The notes under the pieces: model-generated
Told to the model about the DNA's origin: nothing
The model's input: only the letters and a program-made list of their open reading frames with translations
Database searches by the model: none
Program-made: the position numbers and the translations under genes
Shown: positions 1 through 8,005 of the stretch, one piece after another
Layout: each line of letters opens with the position of its first letter
Position numbering within the stretch: the first letter of the stretch is position 1
Assembly: GCA_029248525.1 (NCBI GenBank)
Contig: JAQWJE010000039.1
Span: forward strand, 267,491-331,490
Reading direction: 5' to 3'
DNA length: 64,000 nucleotides
Origin: Candidatus Binatia bacterium
GTDB taxonomy: Bacteria > Desulfobacterota > Binatia > UBA12015

Positions 1-516
1 ACTCACCTCAACGTGGATAACGATGAGATCGCCCAGAGGGGCTACCTCCCCGGCCGGTGGATCGCGGAGCTTAAACAGGCCCTCCGCGAGCAACGCCCGG
101 CGGCTACCGAGTTGGTGCCGGCCCGTCGGGATGGTGAACAAATACCGGTCCGACTCGGCGACCTGCAGGAACTGGTACGCACCACGCCCGGACAAAAGAT
201 TGGATATGTGGTCGATACGCGATTTATGCCGGAGAATTTGGCCGTCCTCTTGCCGCTGCTTCGGGGCGCGACAACGCTTTACTGCGAGGCATCGTTTCTG
301 GATGAGGATCGGGATCAGGCGGCCATGCGTTACCACCTCACCGCAGCGGAGGCGGGCGCTCTGGGCCGGCTCGCAGAGGCCCGACGGCTCCGCGTTTTTC
401 ATTACTCGTCTCGGTATCAGGGCAAGGGCGAGCGCCTGCGTCAGGAAGCCGAGAACGCATTTCGGGGTCGCAAGGAGCCGGGTGCGATGTCGGATTTCGA
501 CTCGATCGCGGTCTGA
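1..516 (+). CDS. Ribonuclease Z-like MBL-fold protein, 3' end (truncated by window edge)
   Basis: The reading frame is open from base 1 and stops at 514-516, so only about the last 171 residues are present; the first internal start codon (GTG at 13) is probably not the real start. The visible part matches the C-terminal half of long RNase Z / ElaC-type metallo-beta-lactamase proteins: a GYVVDTR strand with an acidic residue, then TLYCEASFLDEDR, then HLTAAEAG and the late HYSSRY motif that supplies a metal-site histidine in the family. The expected activity is zinc-dependent 3' processing of tRNA precursors or a related MBL hydrolase. The N-terminal HxHxDH metal motif lies outside the window, so the exact subfamily cannot be fixed. 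Confidence 0.72.
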   Translation, partial: THLNVDNDEIAQRGYLPGRWIAELKQALREQRPAATELVPARRDGEQIPVRLGDLQELVRTTPGQKIGYVVDTRFMPENLAVLLPLLRGATTLYCEASFLDEDRDQAAMRYHLTAAEAGALGRLAEARRLRVFHYSSRYQGKGERLRQEAENAFRGRKEPGAMSDFDSIAV

Positions 517-536
517 GTTGCCAGCCCCTGGCGCAT

Positions 537-1925
537 TCAGCCAGAGCCGACCTTGCCTTTGACGGCGTTGCGCCAGCCCCGGAGTCGGTCCCGGATCGTC
601 TCCTCGTGCCCCTGACCGCCCGGCTCGTAGAATCGGGTTCCGTGAAGGGTTTCCGGTAGATAATTGGACGCTACATGATTGCCCTCGAAGTCGTGCGGGT
701 ATTCGTAGCCTTCGCCGTAACCCTGCTCCTTCATCAACTCGGTCGGAGCGTTGCGGAGGTGCAAAGGCACCGCCAGACTCCCGCTCGAGCGGACTTCTTC
801 GGTTGCAGCACCGAGGGCGCGGTAGCTGGCGTTCGACTTCACGGCTGTCGCCAAATAGGTCACTCCCTGCGCCAGGGGAATGCGCCCTTCAGGCAGGCCG
901 GTGAAGTGCACGGCATCCTTTACGGACAACGCGATGCGAAGAGCCTCGGGATCGGCATTGCCGATATCCTCGGACGCGAAAATTACCATACGTCGAGCGA
1001 TGAATTTGGGATCCTCTCCCGCCTCGAGCATGCGAACCAGCCAGTATAGCGCTCCGTCAGGATCACTCCCACGCATACTCTTGATAAAGGCAGAGACGAT
1101 ATCATAATGCTGGTCGCCCTGAGCATCGTATCGAAGCGATTTTCGCTGGGCAGCCTCCAGCACGTGTTCGGGCTCGATTATGGTATCTTTGCGTCCGACG
1201 GCGATCTCGGCGGCGATCTCGAGCGTTCCCAAAGCGATGCGTGCGTCGCCTTGTGCGTGCGCAATCAGCGCGTCGCGGGCTGTCGGCGAAAGGTCTTCCG
1301 GAGCCAATCCCAACCCGCGTTCCGGATCGCAACTGGCGCGTTCGAGAATCTCGGCCATGGCTTCCCTGGTCAGGCTCGAAAGGGTCAGCACCCGAGTCCG
1401 TGAGAGGAGAGGAGCATTGACCTCGAATGACGGGTTTTCGGTGGTCGCCCCGATCAGGGTGAAAAGTCCTGCCTCCACATGAGGGAGAAGCGCATCCTGC
1501 TGAGATTTGTTGAAGCGATGAATCTCATCCACGAAAACAAGAGTTGCCCGCCCGGTCGCCTGTTGGCGAACTCGAGCCGATTCGACTGCCGCTCGAATAT
1601 CCTTGACTCCGGCCAGAACCGCCGACAAGGCGATGAAGGAGAGGTCGACTTCCCGGGCCATCAACCGTGCCAAAGTGGTCTTGCCGGTACCTGGAGGGCC
1701 CCAGAAGAGCAGCGAGTGGATTCGACCAGCGTCGACCATCGAGCGCAATAATTTGCCGGGCCCCAATAGATGCTCCTGGCCCCGCACCTCTGCCAGGACC
1801 CGCGGGCGCATTCTTTCTGCCAAGGGGGCATCGCTCGGTACCTCGGGAGGCGTTTCCGAGGTCGGTCTGGGAGGCGGCTGGGTCGGGAATAGCTCCAATT
1901 CTTCGGACACTCTTTTCAATCTCAT
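537..1925 (-). CDS. rarA: Replication-associated recombination protein RarA (MgsA), AAA+ ATPase
   Basis: This is a 462-residue clamp-loader-like AAA+ ATPase that acts at stalled replication forks and is known to bind single-strand-binding protein. Visible motifs are Walker A (GPPGTGKTT), Walker B with DEIHRFNKSQQDAL, sensor 1 (GATTENPSFEVN) and the C-terminal MgsA domain (ending near ATSYLPETLHG-type sequence: HVASNYLPETLHGTRFY). The ATG at 1925 was chosen because the protein then starts at the usual MRLKR/ELELF region. A longer frame exists from a TTG at 1976, but that would leave only 9 bp to the divergent nadK start. The 60-bp divergent gap 1926-1985 must carry both promoters. Confidence 0.93.
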   Translation of the reverse strand: MRLKRVSEELELFPTQPPPRPTSETPPEVPSDAPLAERMRPRVLAEVRGQEHLLGPGKLLRSMVDAGRIHSLLFWGPPGTGKTTLARLMAREVDLSFIALSAVLAGVKDIRAAVESARVRQQATGRATLVFVDEIHRFNKSQQDALLPHVEAGLFTLIGATTENPSFEVNAPLLSRTRVLTLSSLTREAMAEILERASCDPERGLGLAPEDLSPTARDALIAHAQGDARIALGTLEIAAEIAVGRKDTIIEPEHVLEAAQRKSLRYDAQGDQHYDIVSAFIKSMRGSDPDGALYWLVRMLEAGEDPKFIARRMVIFASEDIGNADPEALRIALSVKDAVHFTGLPEGRIPLAQGVTYLATAVKSNASYRALGAATEEVRSSGSLAVPLHLRNAPTELMKEQGYGEGYEYPHDFEGNHVASNYLPETLHGTRFYEPGGQGHEETIRDRLRGWRNAVKGKVGSG

Positions 1926-1985
1926 GGACGAGGCTTCTATGCCAGTGCGCTTGCGCTTCTGCCCAGAAACGCCCAACGTCTGGAT

Positions 1986-2837
1986 ATGGCAATTGTGGGT
2001 CTGGTTCTGAAGCGGGAGGCACCGGAAGCGCTGGAGGCAGCGCGACCGATCGTGGCATGGTGTTCAGCCAATGGTGTTGAAGCCGCCACCGAGCCCGAAA
2101 CCGCGGATCTTCTCGGGATTCCCGGCATGACCAAATCGATGATGTTTGACAAGGCCGAGGCCATCGTCGTGCTGGGCGGGGATGGCACCCTGCTCGCGAC
2201 AGCGCGCCTTTGCGGCCCCCGAAAGATACCCATCCTTGGCGTAAACTTGGGGACACTGGGTTTTCTTGCCGAGACACCATTGGAAGAGCTCACACAGGTG
2301 CTCGCTTTGGCCCTCGAGGGTCGTGCTCACGTCGAGGAACGGCGGATGCTGCAGGCGACGGTGGTGCGTGCCTCGGGTGAGACGACAGAGCATCAAGCCC
2401 TGAATGATGCTGTCCTCAGCCGTGGCGCGATGGGTCGGACCATCGACCTCGAGGCTCGCATTGACGGCGAATTTCTCGCTCTTTTCAACGCGGATGGTTT
2501 GATCGTGGGGACTCCGACCGGGTCGACCGCCTATAACCTTTCCGCAGGTGGCCCGCTGATTCACCCGACAGTCCGGGTCATGATCTTGTCGCCGATCTGT
2601 CCGCATGCCCTGAATATGCGACCGATCGTGGTTCACGACTCCTCGACCTTGGAGCTCCGGCTAGGCTCTTCCCGTGAGGAGTTATTGCTGACTCTGGACG
2701 GACAGGAGACGGTATCGGTGAGTTCCGAGGATACCATTCGAATCTCATGCTCCTCCTTTGAGGCTTGTCTTGTAACCGCTGCCGATATTTCCTTTTACGA
2801 GCTGCTGCGCAAGAAGCTCGGCTGGGCGAGGCCTTAG
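1986..2837 (+). CDS. nadK: NAD kinase
   Basis: This 283-residue protein phosphorylates NAD to NADP using ATP or polyphosphate in the cytoplasm. It shows the diagnostic GGDGTLLATAR motif, the NLGTLGFL segment, NDAVLSRG, and the conserved GTPTGSTAYNLSAGGP signature that binds NAD. Length is typical for the bacterial family. The stop codon (2835-2837) lies 8 bp before the recN start, and nadK-recN is a common bacterial gene pair, so the two are very likely cotranscribed. Divergent from rarA. Confidence 0.95.
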   Translation: MAIVGLVLKREAPEALEAARPIVAWCSANGVEAATEPETADLLGIPGMTKSMMFDKAEAIVVLGGDGTLLATARLCGPRKIPILGVNLGTLGFLAETPLEELTQVLALALEGRAHVEERRMLQATVVRASGETTEHQALNDAVLSRGAMGRTIDLEARIDGEFLALFNADGLIVGTPTGSTAYNLSAGGPLIHPTVRVMILSPICPHALNMRPIVVHDSSTLELRLGSSREELLLTLDGQETVSVSSEDTIRISCSSFEACLVTAADISFYELLRKKLGWARP

Positions 2838-2845
2838 GACAGACG

Positions 2846-4633
2846 ATGCTGCTTCGGTTGAAGGTAACGAATCTGGCCCTGCTCGAAGACCTCGATCTCG
2901 AATTCGGGTCTGGTCTCAATATCGTGACCGGCGAGACAGGAGCGGGCAAGAGTTTACTGCAGCGGGCGCTCGCGCTCGCTGCCGGTCATCGGGCCAGCAG
3001 CGAGGTGGTCCGCCGCGGCGCGGATGCAGCCCGAATCGAAGCGAATTTTCAGGTGCCTGACGACGCAAGGGCCCTGTTGGCCCGACTGGACGAAATTGGC
3101 GTACCGGTGCCGGATCAGGAACTTTTGGTCAGACGCACGATTCCACGTTCGGGCAAAGCGCGGGTTTCGATCAATGATGCCTCCGTGACGTTGGCCACCT
3201 TGAACGAAGTTGGCGGTGTATTGGTGCATTTGCAGGGACAGCACGAATCCCTGCGGCTGGCGCAGCCCGAGGCCCATGTGGAGATGTTGGATGCCGCTTG
3301 TGGCACTCTCGACAAAGCGGAGGATTTCCGTTCCCGCTACGGTGCGCTCCTGAAATTGATCGCGCGACTCGAGGCGGTTGAACAAGGCCTCTCCGAGCAC
3401 GAACGACGGCTCGAGCTTACGCGTTGGGAGCTCGAGGAGCTGGATGAAGCCGGCTTTCTTGATCTGAAGGAAGAGATTTCGTTGACAAGCGAGCGGGAAC
3501 GTTTGCGCCATGGAGAGAAGCTACGCGCGACGGCCGCCGAGGCTCTTGAACAACTCGACCTTGGCGAACAACCGGCGTTGGCTGCTCTCGAAAGGCAGGC
3601 CCGGCGCATGAGCGAGATGGCAGAGCTGGACTCGGACCTGCAGGAGATCGCGGAAGGGTTGGAGCAGGCAGTCGTTCCGTTGCAGGAGGCGGTTCGCGGA
3701 CTGCAAGGGTATGCGGAGAGCTTGCGTGACGACCCGAGCCGTCTCGAGGAGGTGGAAGACCGGCTCGCCTTGCTGGCCCGCCTCGAGCGCAAACATGGCG
3801 TCCAGGGCCTCGAAGGCTTGCTCCAGCACCGCGAAGCTTTGGCAGCCGAACTCGATGCCGCTACCCGCGATGCTCAGGACCCCGAAGAGCTTCGTCGAGA
3901 GCTGGCGGCAGCTGCCGATACGACATGGAAGGCCGCTGACCGGCTGGAGACACTGAGGCGCAAGGGTGCGAAGGCCTTATGTCCACCGGTGATCGCCGAA
4001 TTGGGGGCACTGGGCATGGAGGGAGCAACCTTCTCGGTGGGCTTCTCTGATCTGCCAGCCAGAGCGGAGAAGGGCCCGGCGCAGGTTCTGCACCGCGACG
4101 GAGCAAACCTTGGTTCGGATGGCCGGTCCCAGATCGAGTTTCTCCTGGCGGCGAACCCTGGGGAGGGCGAGTCTCCTCTGGGCAAGGTGGCCTCCGGCGG
4201 CGAACTATCCCGCGTGATGTTGGCTCTCCGCAACGTCGCCGGCGGCCCCGGTGTACCCACCATGGTTTTCGATGAGGTGGATGCGGGAATTGGTGGAAGC
4301 ACGGCAGAGGCGGTTGGTGAGAGACTCGCGCGATTGGCCGAGGAACATCAAGTCCTCTGCATTACCCATCTGGCTCAGATTGCCGCTTATGCGGACGCGC
4401 ATTATGCCGTCGCCAAAGGGAGTCGCGGGGGTCGCACGCGAACGATTGTCGACCCGATCGAGGGTGAGGCGCGAAAGGCGGAATTGGCGCGAATGTTGGG
4501 CGGGGGCGGCGTTCATGCCGAGACTCATGCGGCAGAGATGTTGCGTCGGGGCCATGAATTTCGAAAAAAGGGCATGAAAGCGGGGGGCAAGAGCGCTCCC
4601 AAAAAGAAGCGCTCGCGACAGAAGACCGCATGA
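2846..4633 (+). CDS. recN: DNA repair protein RecN with basic C-terminal tail
   Basis: SMC-like ATPase of double-strand-break repair, 595 residues from the ATG at 2846; an upstream in-frame start at 2765 would overlap nadK and is not needed. Walker A (GETGAGKS) is at about residues 29-36, a long coiled-coil middle region (about 150-370) follows, then the ABC signature ASGGELSRVMLAL and Walker B MVFDEVDAGIGG, then the CITHLAQIA switch. The family is usually about 550-560 residues. The excess here is partly a C-terminal tail of about 25 residues rich in Lys/Arg (ends near SAPKKKRSRQKTA), which ordinary RecN lacks. Second gene of a probable nadK-recN operon. Confidence 0.95.
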   Translation: MLLRLKVTNLALLEDLDLEFGSGLNIVTGETGAGKSLLQRALALAAGHRASSEVVRRGADAARIEANFQVPDDARALLARLDEIGVPVPDQELLVRRTIPRSGKARVSINDASVTLATLNEVGGVLVHLQGQHESLRLAQPEAHVEMLDAACGTLDKAEDFRSRYGALLKLIARLEAVEQGLSEHERRLELTRWELEELDEAGFLDLKEEISLTSERERLRHGEKLRATAAEALEQLDLGEQPALAALERQARRMSEMAELDSDLQEIAEGLEQAVVPLQEAVRGLQGYAESLRDDPSRLEEVEDRLALLARLERKHGVQGLEGLLQHREALAAELDAATRDAQDPEELRRELAAAADTTWKAADRLETLRRKGAKALCPPVIAELGALGMEGATFSVGFSDLPARAEKGPAQVLHRDGANLGSDGRSQIEFLLAANPGEGESPLGKVASGGELSRVMLALRNVAGGPGVPTMVFDEVDAGIGGSTAEAVGERLARLAEEHQVLCITHLAQIAAYADAHYAVAKGSRGGRTRTIVDPIEGEARKAELARMLGGGGVHAETHAAEMLRRGHEFRKKGMKAGGKSAPKKKRSRQKTA

Positions 4634-4711
4634 CGAAAGTACGCGGACGTCGGGGAATCCTACCGAAGACATTGCAGTAAGGACCGGCGTCCCGTAAGAG
4701 AGACCCTGCTC

Positions 4712-4784
4712 GGGGCCGTAGCTCAGTTGGGAGAGCGCCTGGCTGGCAGCCAGGAGGTCAGGGGTTCGACCCCCCTCGGCTCCA
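4712..4784 (+). tRNA. tRNA-Ala (anticodon GGC)
   Basis: The 73-nt sequence folds as a full cloverleaf. The acceptor stem GGGGCCG pairs with CGGCTCC and contains the G3-U70 wobble pair that identifies alanine tRNA. The anticodon stem CCTGG/CCAGG encloses loop CTGGCAG, giving anticodon GGC. The T arm has TTCGA and a five-pair stem. The discriminator is A4784 and CCA is not encoded. It stands between recN and a clear intrinsic terminator. Confidence 0.96.
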
Positions 4785-4785
4785 T

Positions 4786-4817
4786 TAAAAAAAACCTCTG
4801 CTTTGCAGAGGTTTTTT
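4786..4817 (+). terminator. Rho-independent terminator of tRNA-Ala
   Basis: A perfect 7-bp stem (CCTCTGC/GCAGAGG, 4795-4801 with 4805-4811) closes a TTT loop, and is extended by a run of A on the left pairing with six T on the right (4812-4817). It begins 10 bases after the tRNA-Ala 3' end. The A-run/T-run symmetry means it could also work on the minus strand. Confidence 0.93.
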
Positions 4818-5004
4818 GTTTTTCAGGACTCGATTCCTCACAACCTTGCCTGGGGATCGCGCAGACGCTGATGCACATGTCCTGCAAAATGAAGGAACGG
4901 CCTGCAGGTGAATTGTCAAACGGGCCGCTCCGCAGTTAAACTCGGCGCAGACGGGCCTGAATTAGCGAGTCGAGTGCCAGGCGGTCGCCTCGGGAGACGT
5001 GCAA

Positions 5005-6576
5005 ATGAACGAACGCAAAAGGGCCAACATGCGCGGAAGTGCGCTCCCGGTTTCCATCGTCAGTTTGGCGATCCTTCTGTCGACGGCCGGATGTGGCGGC
5101 GGTGGTGGCGAGGGTGCCCCGAACCGGGTCGAACCGGCGAACCCCACGATCGAAGGACCGATCACCGGTGGCGGCGGCGACGATTGCTGCACGATTCTCG
5201 GGGGGGCGGTTGATTTACGGACTCAGGGGTATACCCCGGGACGCCCCTTTTTTGCTGACGTAATCTTCGATCCTGCCGAGGTTGGCTACGAGCAGAAAGA
5301 ATACTTCATGTCCGGCACGGCGAGTTCTTATACGAGCGCCCGAGAACTGTCCGTCGACGGGCTATGGAACGTGACGGAGAGCGCGCAAGCGGACTATCGG
5401 ACTCGAATCGTCGTGTACCGGCCCATCGACCCCAAGGAGTTCAATGGCACCGTCGTGATGGAATGGTTCAATGTCTCCGGCGGTATCGACGCGGGTCCCG
5501 ACTGGCTGCAGACCCAGACCGAGCTTCGTCGCTCCGGATACGCTTATGTGGGAGTGTCGGCGCAATCCGTTGGTGTGGAAGGCGGCGGCGGGGCTTTCGA
5601 TATCTCCCTCAAGGTCGTTGATCCTGTCCGTTACGGGTCGCTTAGTCATCCCGGCGACGATTTCGCTTACGATATTTTCTCACAGGCCGCGCAGGCTGTG
5701 CGAAGGCCGCGCGGTATGGACCCGCTGGGCGGACTGAGAGTCAAGCGCATCATCGCTGTCGGACAATCACAGTCGGCATACACTCTGGTCACCTACTTCA
5801 ACGCGGTGCAGCCGAAGTTCGAGATTTTCGATGCTTTTCTGATTCATAGCCGGGGAGCGGATGCCCGGGCCCTCGCTCTGACAAACGAGATTTATCCGCC
5901 GACGCCCACCCTGCTGCGGGAGGATCTGCGCACGCCGGTGATCACCCTGCAGGGCGAAACCGATCTGTTCCGTCTGGGTTCCATAAGAGTGCGGCAGCCG
6001 GATACCGATTACCTTTTCCTGTGGGAGGTGGCCGGGTCGGCGCATTCGGACATCTACACCACCTTGAAATCGCCCCGCGACCGGGGTGGCGATGCCAGCA
6101 CGGCAGACGTAATCGAAGAAGCTCGGGTCCGCCCACCTTTTATCGAGTGCGAATTCCCTGCCAATGACGGTCCCATGCATTGGGTTGCCAAGGCAGCAAT
6201 CCACGCGTTGGACCAGGCCGTCCGCAACAAGAGAGCCATTCCGACCGCACCGCGTCTGGGGACTATTTTGCGATCGAGTGAATTCATCCTCGATGATTTC
6301 GGAAATGTGCGAGGCGGAGTCCGCACGCCCCATGTGGAGGCGCCGGTGGCGATCTTGAGTGGCGAAGGCCAAGTTGGCTCGGCCTTCTGCGACCTTTTCG
6401 GTCGCACGACGCTCTTCGGACCGGAACAACTGCGAGAACTCTATCCAACGCGGGAATCCTACGTGAGCGCGATCGAAGCGAGCACGGACGATGCGGTCGC
6501 GCAGGGGTTTCTGCTGGAGGCCGATGGCGAGTTGATCAAGCAGCGCGCGACCGAGGTGAATATCGGGGGATCCTGA
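5005..6576 (+). CDS. Alpha/beta-hydrolase-domain lipoprotein (Abhydrolase_10-like)
   Basis: 523 residues from the ATG at 5005, chosen because GGGAGA sits 7 nt upstream; a GTG six bases earlier is also in frame. The N-terminus is a lipoprotein signal: basic MNERKRANMR, a hydrophobic stretch, and lipobox LSTAGC with Cys30, followed by a glycine-rich linker. The mature part has VVMEWFNVSGG and a nucleophile elbow VGQSQSAYT, with a late GSAHSD that could supply the catalytic His. This pattern fits the 'alpha/beta hydrolase domain' family often found in organisms that degrade esters and hydrocarbons. Substrate is not inferable. It is probably monocistronic, and convergent with the arsR-like gene. 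Confidence 0.8.
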   Translation: MNERKRANMRGSALPVSIVSLAILLSTAGCGGGGGEGAPNRVEPANPTIEGPITGGGGDDCCTILGGAVDLRTQGYTPGRPFFADVIFDPAEVGYEQKEYFMSGTASSYTSARELSVDGLWNVTESAQADYRTRIVVYRPIDPKEFNGTVVMEWFNVSGGIDAGPDWLQTQTELRRSGYAYVGVSAQSVGVEGGGGAFDISLKVVDPVRYGSLSHPGDDFAYDIFSQAAQAVRRPRGMDPLGGLRVKRIIAVGQSQSAYTLVTYFNAVQPKFEIFDAFLIHSRGADARALALTNEIYPPTPTLLREDLRTPVITLQGETDLFRLGSIRVRQPDTDYLFLWEVAGSAHSDIYTTLKSPRDRGGDASTADVIEEARVRPPFIECEFPANDGPMHWVAKAAIHALDQAVRNKRAIPTAPRLGTILRSSEFILDDFGNVRGGVRTPHVEAPVAILSGEGQVGSAFCDLFGRTTLFGPEQLRELYPTRESYVSAIEASTDDAVAQGFLLEADGELIKQRATEVNIGGS

Positions 6577-6606
6577 ACCGGGAACCTGTACCGAAGGGAA
6601 ACTTCG

Positions 6607-6948
6607 CTAGGAGGATTCTTGCGCGCGGCTCAGCGCATCTTCTACAAGGTGGGACACATAGTCGTCCGAAAGATCGTAAATGATATGGCGGCCCGAGCGA
6701 GTGGCGCTCACGAGCTCGGCGTCGCGCAACACCCGCAACTGATGCGAGAGCGCGCTCTGTTCCGTGCCGGAAATTTCTTGGAGACGCCCTACAGGAAGCG
6801 CCCCCTCACGGACAAGTGCGTAAAGGACAGCGAGTCGCGTGGGGTGGGCGATCGCACCCAAGATCGTTGCGGTGCGCGTCAGTGCCTGAGGCGAAGGCCA
6901 TGCCGAACTCCGCACACAACTCCGCTCCGATCGAATTTTGCGATTCAT
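6607..6948 (-). CDS. ArsR/SmtB-family repressor with degenerate metal site
   Basis: This 113-residue winged-helix protein has the ArsR hallmark HPTRLAVLYAL helix and the recognition-helix region SALSHQLRVLRDAELV. Its ATG overlaps the stop of the CDF exporter by 4 nt (ATGA), so it is the second gene of an exporter-repressor operon and should control it. No ELCVCDL-type thiol site is present in alpha-3. In alpha-5 (LSDDYVSHLVEDALSRAQE) alignment by eye to SmtB keeps the Asp and Glu ligand positions but replaces the two His by Tyr and Arg. The inducer may therefore bind differently, or another residue such as His100 takes part. Confidence 0.88.
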   Translation of the reverse strand: MNRKIRSERSCVRSSAWPSPQALTRTATILGAIAHPTRLAVLYALVREGALPVGRLQEISGTEQSALSHQLRVLRDAELVSATRSGRHIIYDLSDDYVSHLVEDALSRAQESS

Positions 6949-7871
6949 CCGGACTTCCTCTCCATAGACCAGACCTGTTCTACGCTTGAACAGCCATCGT
7001 CGAATTCGGTTTGCACTGTCATTTGCGTGATTCCGAACTGACCGGTGAGCATCGCCTGCACGCTCCTTCGGATCTGGTCGGCGTCACTCCCGTCCGGAAT
7101 CCGCAAATGCACGGAAAGGATCGTTTCCCGTCCATCGAGTGACCAGAGATGTAAATCGTGCACGTCTTCGATTCCGTCCAGGCTCCGCAAAGCCTGAAGC
7201 ACCTCGTCGGCTGGTTGGGTCACCGGCGTGAATTGCAGCAAGATCCCACCGGTCTCACGAAGAAGGCGCCAGGAACTCGTAGCCACGATCCCGGCGATCA
7301 GAAGCGCGATCAAAGGGTCCGCTATCGGGACGCCGTAGGATAGGAATATACCCGCAATTACCGCGCCGACAGATCCAAGTGCATCCGCCAACATATGCAG
7401 AAGAGCGCCGCGAACGTTGAGGTTCTCCCGATCCGATTGAAAGAGTTTCCACGCGCTGCCCAAATTGATCATGAGACCAACCGTACCGACCAGAATCACG
7501 GGCCACGCCTCGACGGCCTGCAGCGGTGCGTTGAGTCGGCCGACAGCCTCCACCACCAGAAAAATGCAGGCACCCATAAGAGCAAGCGCGTTGACAAAAG
7601 CACCGAGAGTTTCGGCACCGACAAGGCCGTAGGTGCGCGATGCCGTCGCCGCCGAGCGTGAGAGTCGCCGCATCATGTAGGCAAGTGCCAGGGCGGCCAC
7701 GTCGCCAATCATATGTACCGCGTCCGAAAGAAGAGCCAGGGAACCTGTCCACCACCCGGCTGCGGCTTCGAGCACCAAAAAGCCGCCATTCAGCACAAAC
7801 GCCCAACCCAGAGCTCGATCGACGGCATCATGGTGCCCATGGTGGTGTCCGTGATGGTGATCGTGGCCCAT
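6945..7871 (-). CDS. Cation diffusion facilitator (Zn/Co/Cd proton antiporter)
   Basis: This 308-residue CDF exporter of the CzcD/ZitB type moves divalent metal out of the cytoplasm. The N-terminus is a His-rich metal-binding leader (HDHHHGHHHGHHD). Six membrane segments follow. TM2 carries SDAVHMIGD and TM5 carries LHMLADALGS, giving the HxxxD/HxxxD tetrahedral site typical of zinc transporters. The cytoplasmic C-terminal ferredoxin-like domain has DVHDLHLWSL. It is followed, with ATGA overlap, by an ArsR-family gene, and a 12-bp palindrome lies 13 bp before its start. Confidence 0.93.
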   Translation of the reverse strand: MGHDHHHGHHHGHHDAVDRALGWAFVLNGGFLVLEAAAGWWTGSLALLSDAVHMIGDVAALALAYMMRRLSRSAATASRTYGLVGAETLGAFVNALALMGACIFLVVEAVGRLNAPLQAVEAWPVILVGTVGLMINLGSAWKLFQSDRENLNVRGALLHMLADALGSVGAVIAGIFLSYGVPIADPLIALLIAGIVATSSWRLLRETGGILLQFTPVTQPADEVLQALRSLDGIEDVHDLHLWSLDGRETILSVHLRIPDGSDADQIRRSVQAMLTGQFGITQMTVQTEFDDGCSSVEQVWSMERKSG

Positions 7872-7884
7872 CAGATGGAGATAT

Positions 7885-7896
7885 CTTCATATGAAG
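7885..7896. promoter_or_regulatory. Candidate ArsR-type operator upstream of the CDF gene
   Basis: CTTCATATGAAG is a perfect 12-bp palindrome located 13 bp upstream of the CDF start codon on the minus strand, inside the 134-bp divergent gap with the sulfatase gene. An AT-rich imperfect palindrome near the promoter is the usual binding site for SmtB/ArsR proteins, and the regulator is the next gene in the operon. The link to the regulator is an inference; short palindromes also arise by chance. Confidence 0.4.
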
Positions 7897-8005
7897 GATT
7901 CGTCAAATGAGGCTGGCACACACGCCGTGACCTTGATTTGCAGTCGACTCTTGTGGACCATGCAGCGATGCGGAAAATGGTGCGTTCCCGGATGGGCGGA
8001 ACTCT

